Under the pieces are notes generated by a model. The model saw only the letters and a list, made by a program, of their open reading frames with translations, ran no database searches and was not told the DNA's origin. Positions 1 through 12,800 of a DNA stretch of 64,000 bases are shown here, piece after piece. Within the stretch, counting starts at the first letter, position 1, and each line of letters starts with the position of its first letter. This stretch comes from Dioscorea cayenensis subsp. rotundata. Its lineage: Eukaryota > Streptophyta > Magnoliopsida > Dioscoreales > Dioscoreaceae. The stretch spans positions 6,944,001-7,008,000 of the forward strand of contig NC_052483.1 of assembly GCF_009730915.1 (NCBI RefSeq), given 5' to 3'. Position numbers and translations under genes: made by a program.

Positions 1-650
1 GAGGAGAGGGTAGGGGAGGGAATATAGACGAATAGGAGAAAGGAGGTGGAGGAGGGGAGGGAGGAGTAGAGGAGGAGAAGACGGGAGAGGAGAGAGCTGG
101 TTGTGCGCAAGCTGAGGCCGGGATTGCAGAGGATTTGGACGTGCACTTGCTCGAGCTGTCGCCTAGTCTTGCATAGACGCATGGCACGCGCCAAGATGCG
201 CGACGACATGTCATGTCACCCCTCCCTTCCCTTGTTGGTCATCAACTCAAGCAGCTGCTCTTGGCTACCCATTTCTTTTCAACAGTTATAATTTATAGAC
301 AGCCCAGTATCATCATTTAATTAAATACCGGGCTAAGCGTCCAAGGTTAGACGTTCATAAATACGTAATGTGAACAACTTCAAAAAGAAAACCCGAAATT
401 AATAATTATAGCATCTTCTGTCCCTTGCTATAATTAAAAAATAAAATAAAATAAAATAAAAAAAGGATAACCCAGACAGAAACAAGTGTAAAGGAAAGGG
501 ACAAAATAAAAACACAGGGAATATAAATCTACTATAAACAATAATAATTTTGGAATAATATATTAATTTTAGTCATGGAATACTCCTGACCTGGTGAATG
601 ATCACGTACAGTTAAATGAATCGAATCGACATTTGAAAATTCCCGGTTCA
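1..650. other. Purine-rich flank and 3' region of the GT47 gene
   Basis: The first ~110 bases are very rich in G and A on the + strand (GAGGAG-type runs). The rest is AT-rich and holds short A-rich runs around 430-470. This lies downstream of the minus-strand GT47 gene, so part of it should be that gene's 3' UTR. No convincing coding region is seen. A 62-codon frame at 103-291 has no recognisable content. Confidence 0.5.
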
Positions 651-2192
651 CTACGCAGCACCAAACCATGCAAAAGTTCCACCTCCACCAGGCTTGCCCT
701 CTTCCCTGCTCCGACTCCGCCTGCGCTCCTCTACCCTCCGGAAAAGCCCATTGAGCGCCACATCGACGGCGTCCTCCATATAGCCGCTTCCGGCCGAGTA
801 CACCAACTTGGGAATCAACTCTACCACCTTCTCCCTCATCCTCCTCACCTTCTCTTCCTCAATCCCTTCCAAGACCTCCTTCACTCTCACCACACCTCTT
901 CTCACCTTCCTCCTATCCACAAACACGGACCACTCTTTCTCCTTCTCCTCCCCCATGGGCAAGTACCACTCATATTGCTCATATGCACTTCTTCTCCAGA
1001 ACATCACTGGAATAGCCCCGGCCACTATACAATCAAACATAGATCTCCTAGTAAAGCTATCACCTCTGGGCTGCAAACAGAACGCCGAGTTCAAGAACAA
1101 GCTCAAAGCTGACCCACCACCACCACCAATGCATTGCCCATCGGCCATACAAGAAACAGATCGGCATTGTTCTTCGGCCTGCTCACATTCCTTCATCAGC
1201 AATCCCCGGAAGTCATCAGTGAACTTAGCACGGGCTGATCCTGCGAAGCTGAACAACGTCGACCGGTTCCTGCTTAGCACGAAGCTTTGCCAGTCACGGA
1301 CTTCTCCCGGTGTTGTCGGGTGGAAACCGGTCGGATAAGGGATTCCCACGTCACGCTTGTCCCACGGGCTTCGCTCAAGGAGAAGACGAGTCACATGGCG
1401 CATTGCCGGCATGAATAGAAAGCTGGAGCCCCAGTCACTGTCCTTGGCTCGACGGAAGTCCCATGTTATCCTGCCAAAGACGATAAAGTGGTCTTGCCCA
1501 TTGGATTGATTCCAAGATTCTTGCTTTGCTAGCCAGTTAAGCAGTAAAGAACAGTCACGGTCCCGGTCTTGTGCGGTGGAGTTGGGTGACCAGAGGTGTT
1601 TTCCTACGGCAAGGCCAGCGTAGAAGGGAATGTAGAAGGCTGTGGCATGAGAGGGGTTGGTAGTGCGGCAAGGGTGAGAGAGAATTCGATAGTGGTAGAT
1701 GAGCTCCGCTGCGAACTGATCAGTGGTGTGCCAAGATGACAGAAGGTGGTCAGGGATTGTTCCTGCGAGGTCAGTGGTTTTTGGGCCAAAGCCAGAATTG
1801 GAAAGCTGGTAACAGAGAGAGCGCCAGGGGGTGAGGTTGTCGCAATCATCAATGAGGTCTTTGTTGAAGTATGGAGGGAGGTCGTAGACGTAGACGAGGC
1901 CGGAGTTGCAGTCTTGTGGAAGTGGCTCCGTGCTCCGACGTGAGGAGTGAAGAAGGAGGAGGAGGAGTTGGATGGAGAGGGTGGCGAGGGTGATCAGCAA
2001 GGTTAGGCAATGGGAGCTGGAGGAAGATGAGGAGGAGTTCTTTTGCTTCTTTAAGGATGAATGAGTCTGATCCAGTGGTGAGGTTTCCGATCGCCGGAGC
2101 ATTGCAGCTGAGTGTTGATTTGTGATCAGAGTTTCATGTAGTCGACGAATGGGAAGGGTACGCGAGGAGGGTTGGATGAATTTATTGGGCAA
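651..2192 (-). CDS. GT47 exostosin-family glycosyltransferase, xyloglucan galactosyltransferase-like (MUR3/XLT2 type)
   Basis: An intronless frame of 513 residues, close to the ~500-620 residues usual for plant MUR3/XLT2 proteins. The predicted layout is type II Golgi: a short Ser-rich cytosolic tail, one membrane segment around residues 61-82 (Leu/Ile-rich), a stem, then a GT47 exostosin domain from about residue 98 (VYVYDLPPYFN) to 440. Diagnostic blocks are GRITWDFRR, FSFAGSAR, the Cys-rich stretch before CLQPRGDS, and RRSMFDCIVAGAIPVMFW followed by AYEQYEWYLP. Members of this clade transfer galactose from UDP-Gal to xylosyl side chains of xyloglucan in the Golgi; that substrate is inferred from family resemblance only. 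Met31 (codon at 2102-2100, MLRRSE) is a second possible start. It leaves the membrane anchor intact and resembles family N-termini, so the true protein may be 483 residues. No disruption is seen. Confidence 0.9.
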   Translation of the reverse strand: MPNKFIQPSSRTLPIRRLHETLITNQHSAAMLRRSETSPLDQTHSSLKKQKNSSSSSSSSHCLTLLITLATLSIQLLLLLLHSSRRSTEPLPQDCNSGLVYVYDLPPYFNKDLIDDCDNLTPWRSLCYQLSNSGFGPKTTDLAGTIPDHLLSSWHTTDQFAAELIYHYRILSHPCRTTNPSHATAFYIPFYAGLAVGKHLWSPNSTAQDRDRDCSLLLNWLAKQESWNQSNGQDHFIVFGRITWDFRRAKDSDWGSSFLFMPAMRHVTRLLLERSPWDKRDVGIPYPTGFHPTTPGEVRDWQSFVLSRNRSTLFSFAGSARAKFTDDFRGLLMKECEQAEEQCRSVSCMADGQCIGGGGGSALSLFLNSAFCLQPRGDSFTRRSMFDCIVAGAIPVMFWRRSAYEQYEWYLPMGEEKEKEWSVFVDRRKVRRGVVRVKEVLEGIEEEKVRRMREKVVELIPKLVYSAGSGYMEDAVDVALNGLFRRVEERRRSRSREEGKPGGGGTFAWFGAA

Positions 2193-3778
2193 GAAAAGTG
2201 GTGTTGATGGTCCCAGTTAGTGTTGTTAATGGAGGAATGCTCCGCCGGCCATTATATTGAAGGAGCTTGCATGATGAGACCCAACATGCATCATCATGCA
2301 TTTTCTTCTTCTTCTTTAATTTCGTCTCCTTATTGTTGTTATTATATTTTTATGATCTACCGTTCATTTTTTAATATATTGAGAATTATGATTGTGATTG
2401 AAAATTTAATCACTAAACCATCATATAGGATTTCTTGTGAAAAAATAAAAAATAAAAAAATTATCCCTTATTTCATGGATTTATAGCAAATTGTTAGATG
2501 TACGTATTAAGATTAGGTATCATTTGTGATAGAAAAATAATAACTATTTTTTTTTTATCAGATTGAGATCTCAATTTTTTCTTACCACATTATCCTTGGT
2601 TGAGGTGAGTGGTTATATATAACACATTTTTTTAATTTATATAATTTAATAGTTTTTTATTTTTCAAATTTTTATGTTCATATGTCTTCTATTAATCTTT
2701 ATAAATCATATAACTACCTACATAATTATATAAACGGATTTGTGGTTCACTTGTAACTTGTATGGTTATATTATCATGTATATATACATATAACATTTTA
2801 ACCCTCTTCGCAAATAAATAAATAAAAATAAAAATAAAAAATGAAGAATGAGTTTATATATATATATATATATAACTCATTTCTATTCTAAATAAGAGCT
2901 TTAAGGTTCAACTCTCTCTCTCTCAACAACGGTTGTAGCTTGCCCAAATTTATTATGTATATTATACTTGATATATACAATGATATTTTAATTCTTTAAT
3001 TTTCAAAATAATGAAAAAATCAAATTTTGAGTCACTAATTTCATGCCAAATGTATTTTATGTTTTTTTATTTCTATTTGTTTTAGAACCCATGTATGATA
3101 ATGACAAAAAAATAAAAATAGAAAACATTTTGCTGTGTTAGGATGTTCCGGAAGCAACCACAATAAATTAATTAGGTTGGTAGTCATCTTCGTTTTTTTT
3201 TCCTAGTTTATGTTCCTTAAACTTTCATCAAAGTTTGGTGATGTAGAAAACGGAACCTCATTTGTAACTATTTAAGGTTGCTTTACCATGAAGCTTGCAT
3301 TATGAGGGTCTAGAGACTTGGTCTAGAGACTTGCATCATATCATACACCACACAAGCACATTATCATTCTTCACATTATACTGTATGTCACTCAGCTGCT
3401 GCCTTGGAATAATTATGCTCTCCACTTACCATATGTATGTAAGATCTGAATAAGCCAGTTGACATGAATATATGGTCCTCCCCATGTCTCTATCCTCATT
3501 GCTTAGTAAAAGTTTTTTATTCTTTAGAACCCTATTCAAGCTGTCAACCCAAGGTTTCATGATATTTATACCTGGAACACTTGGAAATAAAATACCATTA
3601 GATCTGAATACTGGTGACCTAGAAGGAATATATATATATATGGATTACCCAGAACATCAAATTTTTTATAATGGTAAAACTCTGCTCTATTGTCTTAGTG
3701 ATAAGGTGAAATACTATTCTGTTGTCTTTGCAACTTACACATGACTTGCAGCAGATCGCGATTGTAAAACCAAGGCAT
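2193..3778. other. AT-rich intergenic region upstream of the GT47 gene
   Basis: This should contain the promoter of the minus-strand GT47 gene, at its left end. It is AT-rich, with a TA microsatellite at about 2854-2874, a short CT run near 2911-2923, and a 13-base perfect tandem duplication (GTCTAGAGACTTG) near 3307-3334. A 90-codon frame at 3472-3744 has no recognisable family content. No gene is supported. Confidence 0.5.
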
Positions 3779-3783
3779 CTTCA

Positions 3784-4012
3784 TGATAAACTTTGATTAA
3801 CTCAAGAAAACTTTGGAGAAAAATTGTGTGTCATTTCTTGGTGGAGAACTCCACTTATATACAAATTATAAATTGATTCTGTTCACATTGTAATTATGGA
3901 AAGTATAATTTACAACACAAAATCTGTTGGTTATAAATAGCTAATTGCAATGCCTAATATCCTGCAGGCCTAAAATCAGCAATCAATCAGAAATCAACCA
4001 AATCTGCTAACA
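3784..4012 (-). repeat. 3' LTR of the 3784-8398 copia element
   Basis: This 229-bp terminal repeat, TGATAAAC...GCTAACA on the + strand, differs from its partner at 8170-8398 at six positions by my alignment, with no indels. CTTCA precedes it. Confidence 0.95.
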
Positions 4013-4131
4013 CCCCCCCTCAAATTGATGCGGGTAAGTCTACAAGCATCAATTTGCCAACGAGGAAATTATGCCGCTGACGTGTCAAGGATTTCGTGAA
4101 GATATCCGCCAGTTGTAGAATGGTCGAGACA

Positions 4132-7100
4132 TCAGGCAAGGTGATAATTAACCTGGTGGTCATAAGCCTCTTGGATGGAGTGACAACCAACTTCTATGTG
4201 CTTCATGCGCTCATGCATGGAAGACATGATTGACAGCAATTTGAATAGCACTGGTGTTATCAGCATGTAATATATGGAGTTAGTTGATTTTATGGAAAAC
4301 CAAGTTCTGTGAGAAGACCACGCAGCCAAATGATCTCAGAGCATGTAGTAGACATGGCACGATATTCAGCCTCAGTGAATGACTTGGATACATAGTTTTG
4401 TTTCTTGCATTTCCAAGATATAAGAGCATCACCAAGGGACATACACTAGCCAGTAGTAGATTTCCTAGTTTCAGGGCAACCTGCCCAATCAGCATCACTA
4501 TAAGCTTGTAGTTGAAGTGAAGAACCAGTAGGAAAAAATAGACCACGATTAGGTGTACCAAGGATGTATCAAATAATGCGACTCACTACACATAAGTGGA
4601 GATGCCGAGGAGACTGCATGAACTTGCTAACAATGTGCATTGCATAAGAGATATCTGGGTGTGTGATAGTTAAATAAATAAGACTACCAACCAATTTCCG
4701 ATATAAAGTAGGATCCGGAAGAGGCTCTTCTTCATTACCTCGATACTTTACATTCATTTCCATTGGAGTTTCTGTTGAAGTAGCACGTGCAAGTCCAACT
4801 AAGTGAACTAGATCCTGAATATACTTCCATTGATTTAAGAAAATACCTTGAGGCCGATGATGCACTTCTAACCCCAAGAAATAGGTGAGTTGACCAAGAT
4901 CATTCATGTGAAAATTGGAGTGCAACAATTTTTGAAGATCGGAGATCCCCTCTACATCAGAACCAGTGATGACAATATCATCCACATAAACAAGGAGGAC
5001 AACTATGCCTTTGCTTGCGTGTTGAAGAAACATAGATGAGTCATATTGACTCTAAGTAAAAGAAGACCCAAGGAGAGTAGATCGAAACTTTTCAAACCAT
5101 ACGCGTGGTGCTTATTTCAAGCCATATAAAGAACGTTTAAGTTTGTAAACAACACCAACCATACGGAAGTTTTATGTAAACTTCTTCTTTGAGATCACCA
5201 TGCAAAAATGCATTCTTGACATCCATTTGAAGTAAAGTCCAAGATTGAGATGCAGCAAGTGCTAGGATGTTTCGGGCAATGGTCATTTTGGCCACCGGTG
5301 CAAAGGTTTCTTCATAGTCTAGACCATATTGTTGCTTATTTCCAAGAACCACCAACCGAGCCTTGTAACGCTCTATAGATCCATCGGATCGAAGCTTGAT
5401 AGAGAACAAAAATTTACTGCCTAGAGGTTTCACAGATGGAGGAAGTGATACAACCTCCCAAATCTGATTCTCTTTAAGTGCAAAAAGTACTGCTTCGATA
5501 GCTTTCCACCAACACTCATGCTCCATTGCCTGTTTGTAAGATGATGGAATAGGTATAGAAGACAAGTTGGCTGTCAAGGCTGTGGGATTTGAGAAACCAT
5601 ACCTATCTGGAGGTTTAGTAACCCGAGAGCTATGTCTAAGTGGAGTAGGTGCAGTTGTTGTAGTAGAATCAACAATAAGGGAATGATCTTCAGGAAGCTT
5701 TGGAGTTGGACATCTTTGATAAACCAAAAGTGGTTTAGAAGATGTGGGATTTGCTAGAGAGACAGTAAACAAAGGTAGCACAGAAAATGAAGGAGAAAGA
5801 GGATCTTGAGGAGAGAGAAAAAAATATTGATTTTCCAAAAAAATTACATTTCTAGAAATCCGAATGCGACGCAAGTTGGGATCATAACAAAGAAAACTTT
5901 TTTGATGTACAACATATCCAAGAAAAGCACATTTAACAGATTGAGCAGTGAGTTTTGTGCGTTCATGTACAGGAAGATGAACATAACATACACAACCAAA
6001 GGTACGAAGGTTAGAATAATTTGGAGCATGGCCAAATAATAGAGTGAAAGGAACAACATTATTTAGTAAAGAAGAAGGCAATCTATTAATAAGGTGGACA
6101 GCAGTGGAGAGAGCTTCACACCAAAACCGGGTGGGAACAGATCATTCCAATAAAAGAGTGCGGACAACATCAAGAAGGTGACGGTTTTTCCGTTCAGCTA
6201 CCCCATTTTGTTGTGGCGTTAAGGGACATGACCTTTGAGAAATTATTCCATTAGATTGTAGAAACTGCTGAAACAAATGAGATATATATTCACCCCCATT
6301 GTCGGAATGAAGAATTTTAATTTTGGCTGAAAATTGGGTTTGTACATATGCATGGAAAGATTTGAAGGCAGAAAATATTTCATTTTTAGAGTGCAAAAAA
6401 TAGATCCAAGTGAAGCGGCTATAGTCATCAATAAAAGTAACAAAATACTTGTGATTAGCATGAGAAGTAACTGGTGCCATACCCCACAAATCACTATGGA
6501 TCATTTCAAAAGGTTGGACTATTTTAGGTGTGTGAATAGGAAAAGGCAAAGTTTTACTTTTACCAAGTTTACAAGAATTGCAATCAAATTGGATAGCACT
6601 AAAAGAAAGTGACTTTTTATTTCCAAGTAAACCAGAATTTAGCAAATTATGAAGAACATTAGGATTTGGATGCCCAAGACGTTTATGCCATACTTGGTAA
6701 TCAACATGTGCAAAATTGCAAACGACAAAGGAAGATGTCAGATATGAAGAGAAAGGAAATTTGAGGGGAAAAACATGTCCTACTTTAGGCCCCCTTGCAA
6801 CCATCTTCCCTGACTGTTGATTCTGCACAACACATCCAGATTTAGAAAATTCTACTTTACAATTATTGTCAACCAATTGACTAACTAAAATAAGGCTAGT
6901 GGCAAGTTTAGGAGAGACAAGAACATTAGTTAAAGAGGAAGAAATATCACCGGTGGATGTTATAGGTAAGCGGTTGCCATCTGTAGTATGAATCTCAAGG
7001 TTTCCAAAATATTTGTGTACATTGGTTAGAAATTGATCATTATTAGTCATATGATTGGATGCCCCAGAATCACAATACCAAGTAGATGTAGAAGAGGGAT

Positions 7101-7893
7101 TACCTGAGAGTCCTAAAGCAGAGAACGCAGAGATAATCATCTGTGGATTATTTCAGGGGTAATAGTTTGAACAGGAGCAGGAGCATTTTGTGTCAGGGTA
7201 GCTGCATCCACAGAACTACTAATACTAGAAGAACCAACTGAGGCAATATATGCTGATGGAGATCTCTTAGGAGGTCGAGTAGGGCACTCTTTAATAATAT
7301 GGCTGTCCTTTTTGCAATAATTGCAAAATTTTTTGGAACAATTTCAAGCATAATGGCCAAATCCCTTGCAACAAAAACATTAGATATTACTTATGTTTCT
7401 TCCTCTTGGCTTACTGTGCGCTGCATAAGCCATTAGAGCAGAGCTAGATTTTTTTGGTTCCATGGCTGCTTGAGTAAGAAGTCGTTGCTCTTCCCGAAAT
7501 AACTCATTAAGACATGCATCCAAGGAAGGAACCGGGTCTCGATTCATAAGATTAGACATGGCACCTTCAAATTCAGATCTCAATTTCATAAGAAACTGAT
7601 CTCTTTTTGTAATTTCATGGACATATTGAACTGCACTAAGACCTTGCTGAGATAAGGAAGCATAGATGATATTAGTATATTCAGCCCAAAAGATTCATAA
7701 AATTAGAATAAAAATCAGAAATAGAGAGATTATTTTGCTGTAGATTGTCTAATTCATGCTCTAGCTGGAATTTACGAGCGACATTTTGCTGACTATACAC
7801 TTTCTTTAAGTAAGTCCACATCTCAGCTGCAGTTTGATAAGGTCGAAGATTCAAGATAATATTAGGTTCGACAGATCCTAAAATCCATGCCAT
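4132..7893 (-). pseudogene. Broken gag-pol of the copia element
   Basis: Open segments in element order: gag (7681-7893, UBN2-type with a WTYLKKVYSQQ block; 7380-7589), protease plus integrase (6142-7140), reverse transcriptase N-terminal part (5137-6081), RT palm (4569-5033) and RNase H remnants (4132-4561). Visible motifs are WYCDSGASNHMT (aspartic protease), WHKRLGHPN (pre-integrase), HSDLWG / FIDDYSR / SDNGGEY / NGVAERKNR (integrase with D, D and E all present), [12 protein letters not shown] and VLLVYVDDIV (RT). Stops or frame changes separate at least five segments, including across the zinc-knuckle region at 7141-7379. No intact polyprotein can be made. Confidence 0.9.
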
Positions 7894-8169
7894 GATCTGA
7901 ACATCTTTAACCTACTACTTGCCAAATTCATCTTTGTTTTTGCCGGGAGCTGGTTTGCTTCCATCAACGTGGCCCCATAGATCTTTACCTTTAACAAATA
8001 TTTTGAAATGGAATGCCCAGGCGGAATAGTTTTTGCATTAAAACGGATCAAGAAAGAGTCATACCATGAGGCTGCTAGAACTTGATCAAGATAACTAATA
8101 ACAAAAAAATTGAACTAGGGCTATGGAGAACAAAAGAAACAAAATTTCAAAACTGTAGCTCTGGTACCA

Positions 8170-8398
8170 TGATAAACTTTGATTAACTCAAGAAAACTTT
8201 GGAGAAAAATGGTGTGTCATTTCTTGGTGGAGAACTCCACTTATATACAAATTACAAATTGATTCTGTTCACATTGTAATTATGGAAAGTATAATTTACA
8301 ACACAAAATCTGTTGGTTATAAATGGCTAATTGCAATGCCTAATATCTTGCATGCCTAAAATCAGTAATCAATCAGAAATCAACCAAATCTGCTAACA
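8170..8398 (-). repeat. 5' LTR of the 3784-8398 copia element
   Basis: Partner of the 3784-4012 repeat. The primer-binding site lies immediately inside it at 8158-8169 (minus strand), and the CTTCA duplication follows at 8399-8403. Confidence 0.95.
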
Positions 8399-8403
8399 CT
8401 TCA

Positions 8404-9814
8404 ATTGTTATTTTCCATAGATGAGAAATTCAACAAATATTTCACATAATGAAATATGGGTCACTGTCAAAGTATAATAAATCAAACAATCACTCTTTAG
8501 CATAGTAGATTGTCACAACTCACATGACAGTCAGTGGACATGCATAAGGTCAAAAATTTACGTTTAATTTATATTATTGTAATTGTTTAAATGGGTCCAA
8601 AGTGGGTCTTAGGACAAGAGTAATATCTCTCATCTTTAAGATTGCATGATATGAGATATTTATTAGTTCAGTATATATGGCTTTTGCAAGTCTTCTAGAT
8701 GTAGTGATGTACATGTGGCAAACTTTCATTACTTTAGGCACCTAACCAAGTTAGTTAATCCATGCATATTTATCTCGTAACAAGACTTTAGGTGGAGACA
8801 TTTGTTGACAGTTGTCAAATAAATAAGTAAATCAATCAAAACATATCAAATGACTTATATGCGTAAAGGATTTGGATTCACATGAGGTATTGTATGACAT
8901 TCCAATACATTGGATCATAGTCAAATTTGTTTTGCATTTTAAATAAATCAGATCATTTTTTCTAACAATATATTAAAATTGTGTTGCCAAATAATCTACC
9001 AAACAAAAAAATTGGTTGAGAGAATTATTAAATATAAACCACCATTGTGTGAAATTCAAAGGTTTAACTCTTATTGATCATGACTTTCCAAATAATCTTC
9101 TCTGATCATGACTTGTGTATCTACATGCGCATACAAAATTCAGATAAATATTTAATTTCATGTTTATTCAAAGAGTTTGCAATCTGCTGCATTTTTTTGT
9201 AATATTTAATTTCAAGTTGTTTATTTATGGTTATTGAATTAGGACTCCCTTGTCGATTGGAGATATACATGTGGGCATCTTGTTGTGATATAAGTTGACT
9301 AAAACAAAAATAAAATTGGGGGTCAATATATAGTCCCTGATATGTAGCTAAGAGATAAATATAAGTGGTGCTCATCCTTGTGTGTACATTTGTACGTAAG
9401 ATCTGCACTTAAATGTAAAATTTTAAATTTAACTTGCTTTAGGTTGTCTTTGTTTGAGATTTCTCAGATACTTTTTTCCCCTATTGCATTTACAATGAGA
9501 TACAAACCTAAGAGAAGACTTATCTATCATCCTTTTGTTTTATTTTAATATAAAATGGTCACAGTTGATGTGTTGGAGGTAAATTTTTAATGAAACATGT
9601 ATCCTTTTTTGCTTATCGTTAAGGAATAGTGTCAATGTATACAGAAGGTGCATGCAATCGAGGTTTGCAATTAAGGTTTGATATATTCATCATTAAATGA
9701 TATAGGTATATAAGTACATGCCTGGATGCAAACTAATGGTGGTCCTGTACGATAGGTATTGGGACATCAAAAAATGGTTATAGCAACAGCTTTGAGCCAT
9801 TTTAAACTCTTGGC
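8404..9814. other. AT-rich intergenic stretch between two copia elements
   Basis: No gene, RNA or clear repeat is visible. Short frames here (for example 9121-9408 minus) have no recognisable content. No LTR matching the one at 14354 was found, so the next element is truncated at its 5' side. Confidence 0.5.
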
Positions 9815-12800
9815 ATGTGGCACAGGCTACAACTTGTCTTTGCCATATATATGTACTCTTGGTTGTTGATTATCCCACCGATTCTTCTAAAGATTGATCA
9901 ATTCGCTGGCACATTCTTCAAACGATGGCAACAAAAGGTGTTCTTGGAGCTAGACATGTTCAACCTCGCACATATTCTGACTGAAGTAAAGCCGGACCCA
10001 ACTTCAGAAGTTTATGCAGAAACCTTGCCAATCTGGGAGAAGGGAAACAAGATCTGTCATCATACCATCCTCAGCACACTCTCAAATGAACTGTATGACA
10101 TCTACTGTGATCTCAAGACAGCAAAAGAAATCTGGGATTCATTGCATAAGAAATACATAGTTGAAGATGCCGGGAATCAAAAATATGTAATAGAAAATTT
10201 CTCTAATTTGCAAATGACTGAAGACAAGGATGTATCTTCCCAAATTCATGATTATCATGTTCTGGTCAATGATTTGAAGAATGAAGAAATCATCTTATGT
10301 GATGCATTCATTGCCAGCTTCCTCATTGAACGTCTACCCGAATCTTGGAAACACTACAAAAACAACTTGAAGCATAAAAGGAAACTCATGACTCTTAAAG
10401 ACATCATTGTACATATCCAAATTGAAGAGAAGAACCGGCAAAGGGATAATACAGACAAGATCAAAGAATTCTCATCCAAGGCGAATCTCATTGAAGCAGG
10501 ATCAAACAAAAGTCAGAATTTCAACAGGATTCCCATGAAATTCAAAGGAACCAGAAATAAATTCAAAGGCTCTGCACAAAGATTCAACGGACATAAGAAG
10601 GATGGCTTCAAATTTAATCAGAATTTTCAAATAAAAAGAAAAGGTGCGTGTTATGTTTGTGAAAAACTAGGGCATTATGCATCTCAATGTCACTATAAGA
10701 AAGAACCAAAGGAGACAATTGCTAAAGTCAACATAACTGAAGGTGGCAATGATGATATCATAGTAGCTGTTGTTTCTCAAGCATATATGGTGGCAGATGC
10801 AAAAGACTGGATTGTAGATTTTGGAGCCAGGAGGCATATTTCTGTAGATAGGAATGCTTTTCAATCCTACATTCCTTTAGCCAAAGGTGAGGAACAAGTA
10901 TTCATGGGAGATTCATCTCCTTCTCCGGTTCTTGGAAAAGGGAAGGTACTTCTAAAACTTACATGAGGAAAAACTTTATTTCTGAATGATGTGTTGCATG
11001 CCCCTGATCTTCGTGCTAATCTAGTATTTGTCTCACTGCTTGGAAAGGCTGGAATAAAGGTCGCCTTTGAGTCAGATAAATTAATAATGTCTAAGAATGG
11101 AATTTTTATTGGGAAGGGGTATTGTAGTCAAGATTTATTTATTCTCAATATACTCAATGTTAACAATGGAAATAAAGCATCTTCTTCTGCTTACATGGTG
11201 AATTCAATTGATTTATGGCATGCTAGATTGGGACATGTGAATTTTTCATACATCAAGAAAATGAAAGAACTAGGCTTGATTCAAAACATGACAGATTCCA
11301 ATAAAATTGATAAATGTGAGATTTGTGTAGAATCTAAATCTACCAAGAAAGGTTGTAAGACTATTGAAAGGGAATCTGAATTACTAGGTTTAATTCATTC
11401 TGATTTAGGTGATTTAAAACATTCAATGACTAGAGGAGGAAAGAAATATTATATTACTTTTGTTGATGATTACTCTAGATATACTGTTTTATACTTGCTT
11501 AGATCAAAGGATGAAGCATGTGAAATGTTTATAAAATATAAAAATGAAGTTGAGAATCAACTAAATAAGAAAATCAAAAGACTTAGATCAGATAGAGGTG
11601 GAGAATATGAAGATAATATTTTGAAAACCTTTTGTGAAAACCATGGTATAATACATGAGACAACTCCCCCTTACTCACCTGATTCTAATGGAATAGCTGT
11701 AAGGAAAAATAGAACTCTTAAGGATATGATGAATGCTATTTTAATTAGTTCAGGCGCTTCTAATAATTTATGGGGAGAAACCATTTTATCAGCTTGTCAT
11801 ATTCAAAATAGAATTTCTTTAAAAAAAACTGGTAAAACTCCTTTTGAATTATGGAAAGGATATGCGCCTAATTTAATATATCTTAAGGTTTGGGGTTGCT
11901 TAGCAAAAGTATTATTACCTGATTCTAAAAAGAGCAAAATTGGTCCCAAAACTTTTAATTGTATGCTAATTGGATATGCTTTGAATAGTGTTGCATATAG
12001 ATTCATGGTTGTTAAGAGTGACATTATGGAACCTAATACTATTGTGGAGTCTAAAAATGCAGATTTTTTGAACATATTTTTTCTTTGAAATCATGTGTTG
12101 ATAACATTGCACATTCACCTCATATTACGTCTAATACTGATTCAGCAAATGTTGATGCTTTTGATTTTGATTTTGAATTAAGAAGGAGTAAAAGGACTAG
12201 GAAAGAACATAGTTTTGGAAATAACTTCATTACATTTCTTGTGGAGGATGATCCTCAATCTTATTCTCAAGCTATCACCTCTATTGATGCTGTGTTTTGG
12301 AAAGAAGCTATTAATAGTGAATTAGAGTCAATATTATCTAATCATACTTGGGAATTAATAGACCGTCCACTTGGTTCAAAAACTATAGGTTGCAAATAAA
12401 TTTTTAAGAAAAAACTTAAACCTGATGGGTCTATTGATAAATATAAAGCTAGATTAGTAGCTATAGGATATTCTCAAAAGAAAGACATTGACTTCTTTGA
12501 TACTTATGCTCCTGTTACTAGAATTTCTTCCATTCGAAATTTTAATTGCATTAGCTGCTATTAACAATTTAATTATTCATCAAATGGATGTTAAGACAGC
12601 TTTCTTAAATGGAGATCTCGAAGAAAAAAATTATATGGATCAACCCGAAAGGTATGTGATTCCTAACAACAAGCATAAGGTATGCAAACTTATGAAATCT
12701 TTATATAGGCTCAAACAAGCACCAAAACAATGGCATGAAAAATTTAATCATGTTTTAGTTTCCAATGGTTATTTTATAAATGAATCTGATAAATGTATCT

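Larger units (their letters stand above)
3784..8398 (-). mobile_element. Complete Ty1/copia LTR retrotransposon, coding-dead
   Basis: Two 229-bp direct LTRs (3784-4012 and 8170-8398) start TG and end CA, and the same 5 bases, CTTCA, lie just outside each (3779-3783 and 8399-8403). That is a clean target-site duplication. Read on the minus strand, TGGTACCAGAGC follows the right (5') LTR and matches the usual initiator-Met tRNA primer-binding site. A G-rich polypurine tract (minus strand of 4013-4024) abuts the left (3') LTR. Domains run in copia order: gag, protease, integrase, reverse transcriptase, RNase H. Six differences between the LTRs (about 97% identity) point to a fairly recent insertion, yet the coding region is broken in several places. 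Confidence 0.95.

Noticed and set aside
594..1338. Plus-strand frames of 172 and 176 codons
   Set aside because: They are antisense shadows of the GT47 gene. Their composition follows the reverse complement of the conserved GT47 blocks.
3472..3744. 90-codon frame just left of the copia element
   Set aside because: I do not recognise it. There is no supporting splice or promoter context and it lies in AT-rich intergenic DNA, so it is likely random.
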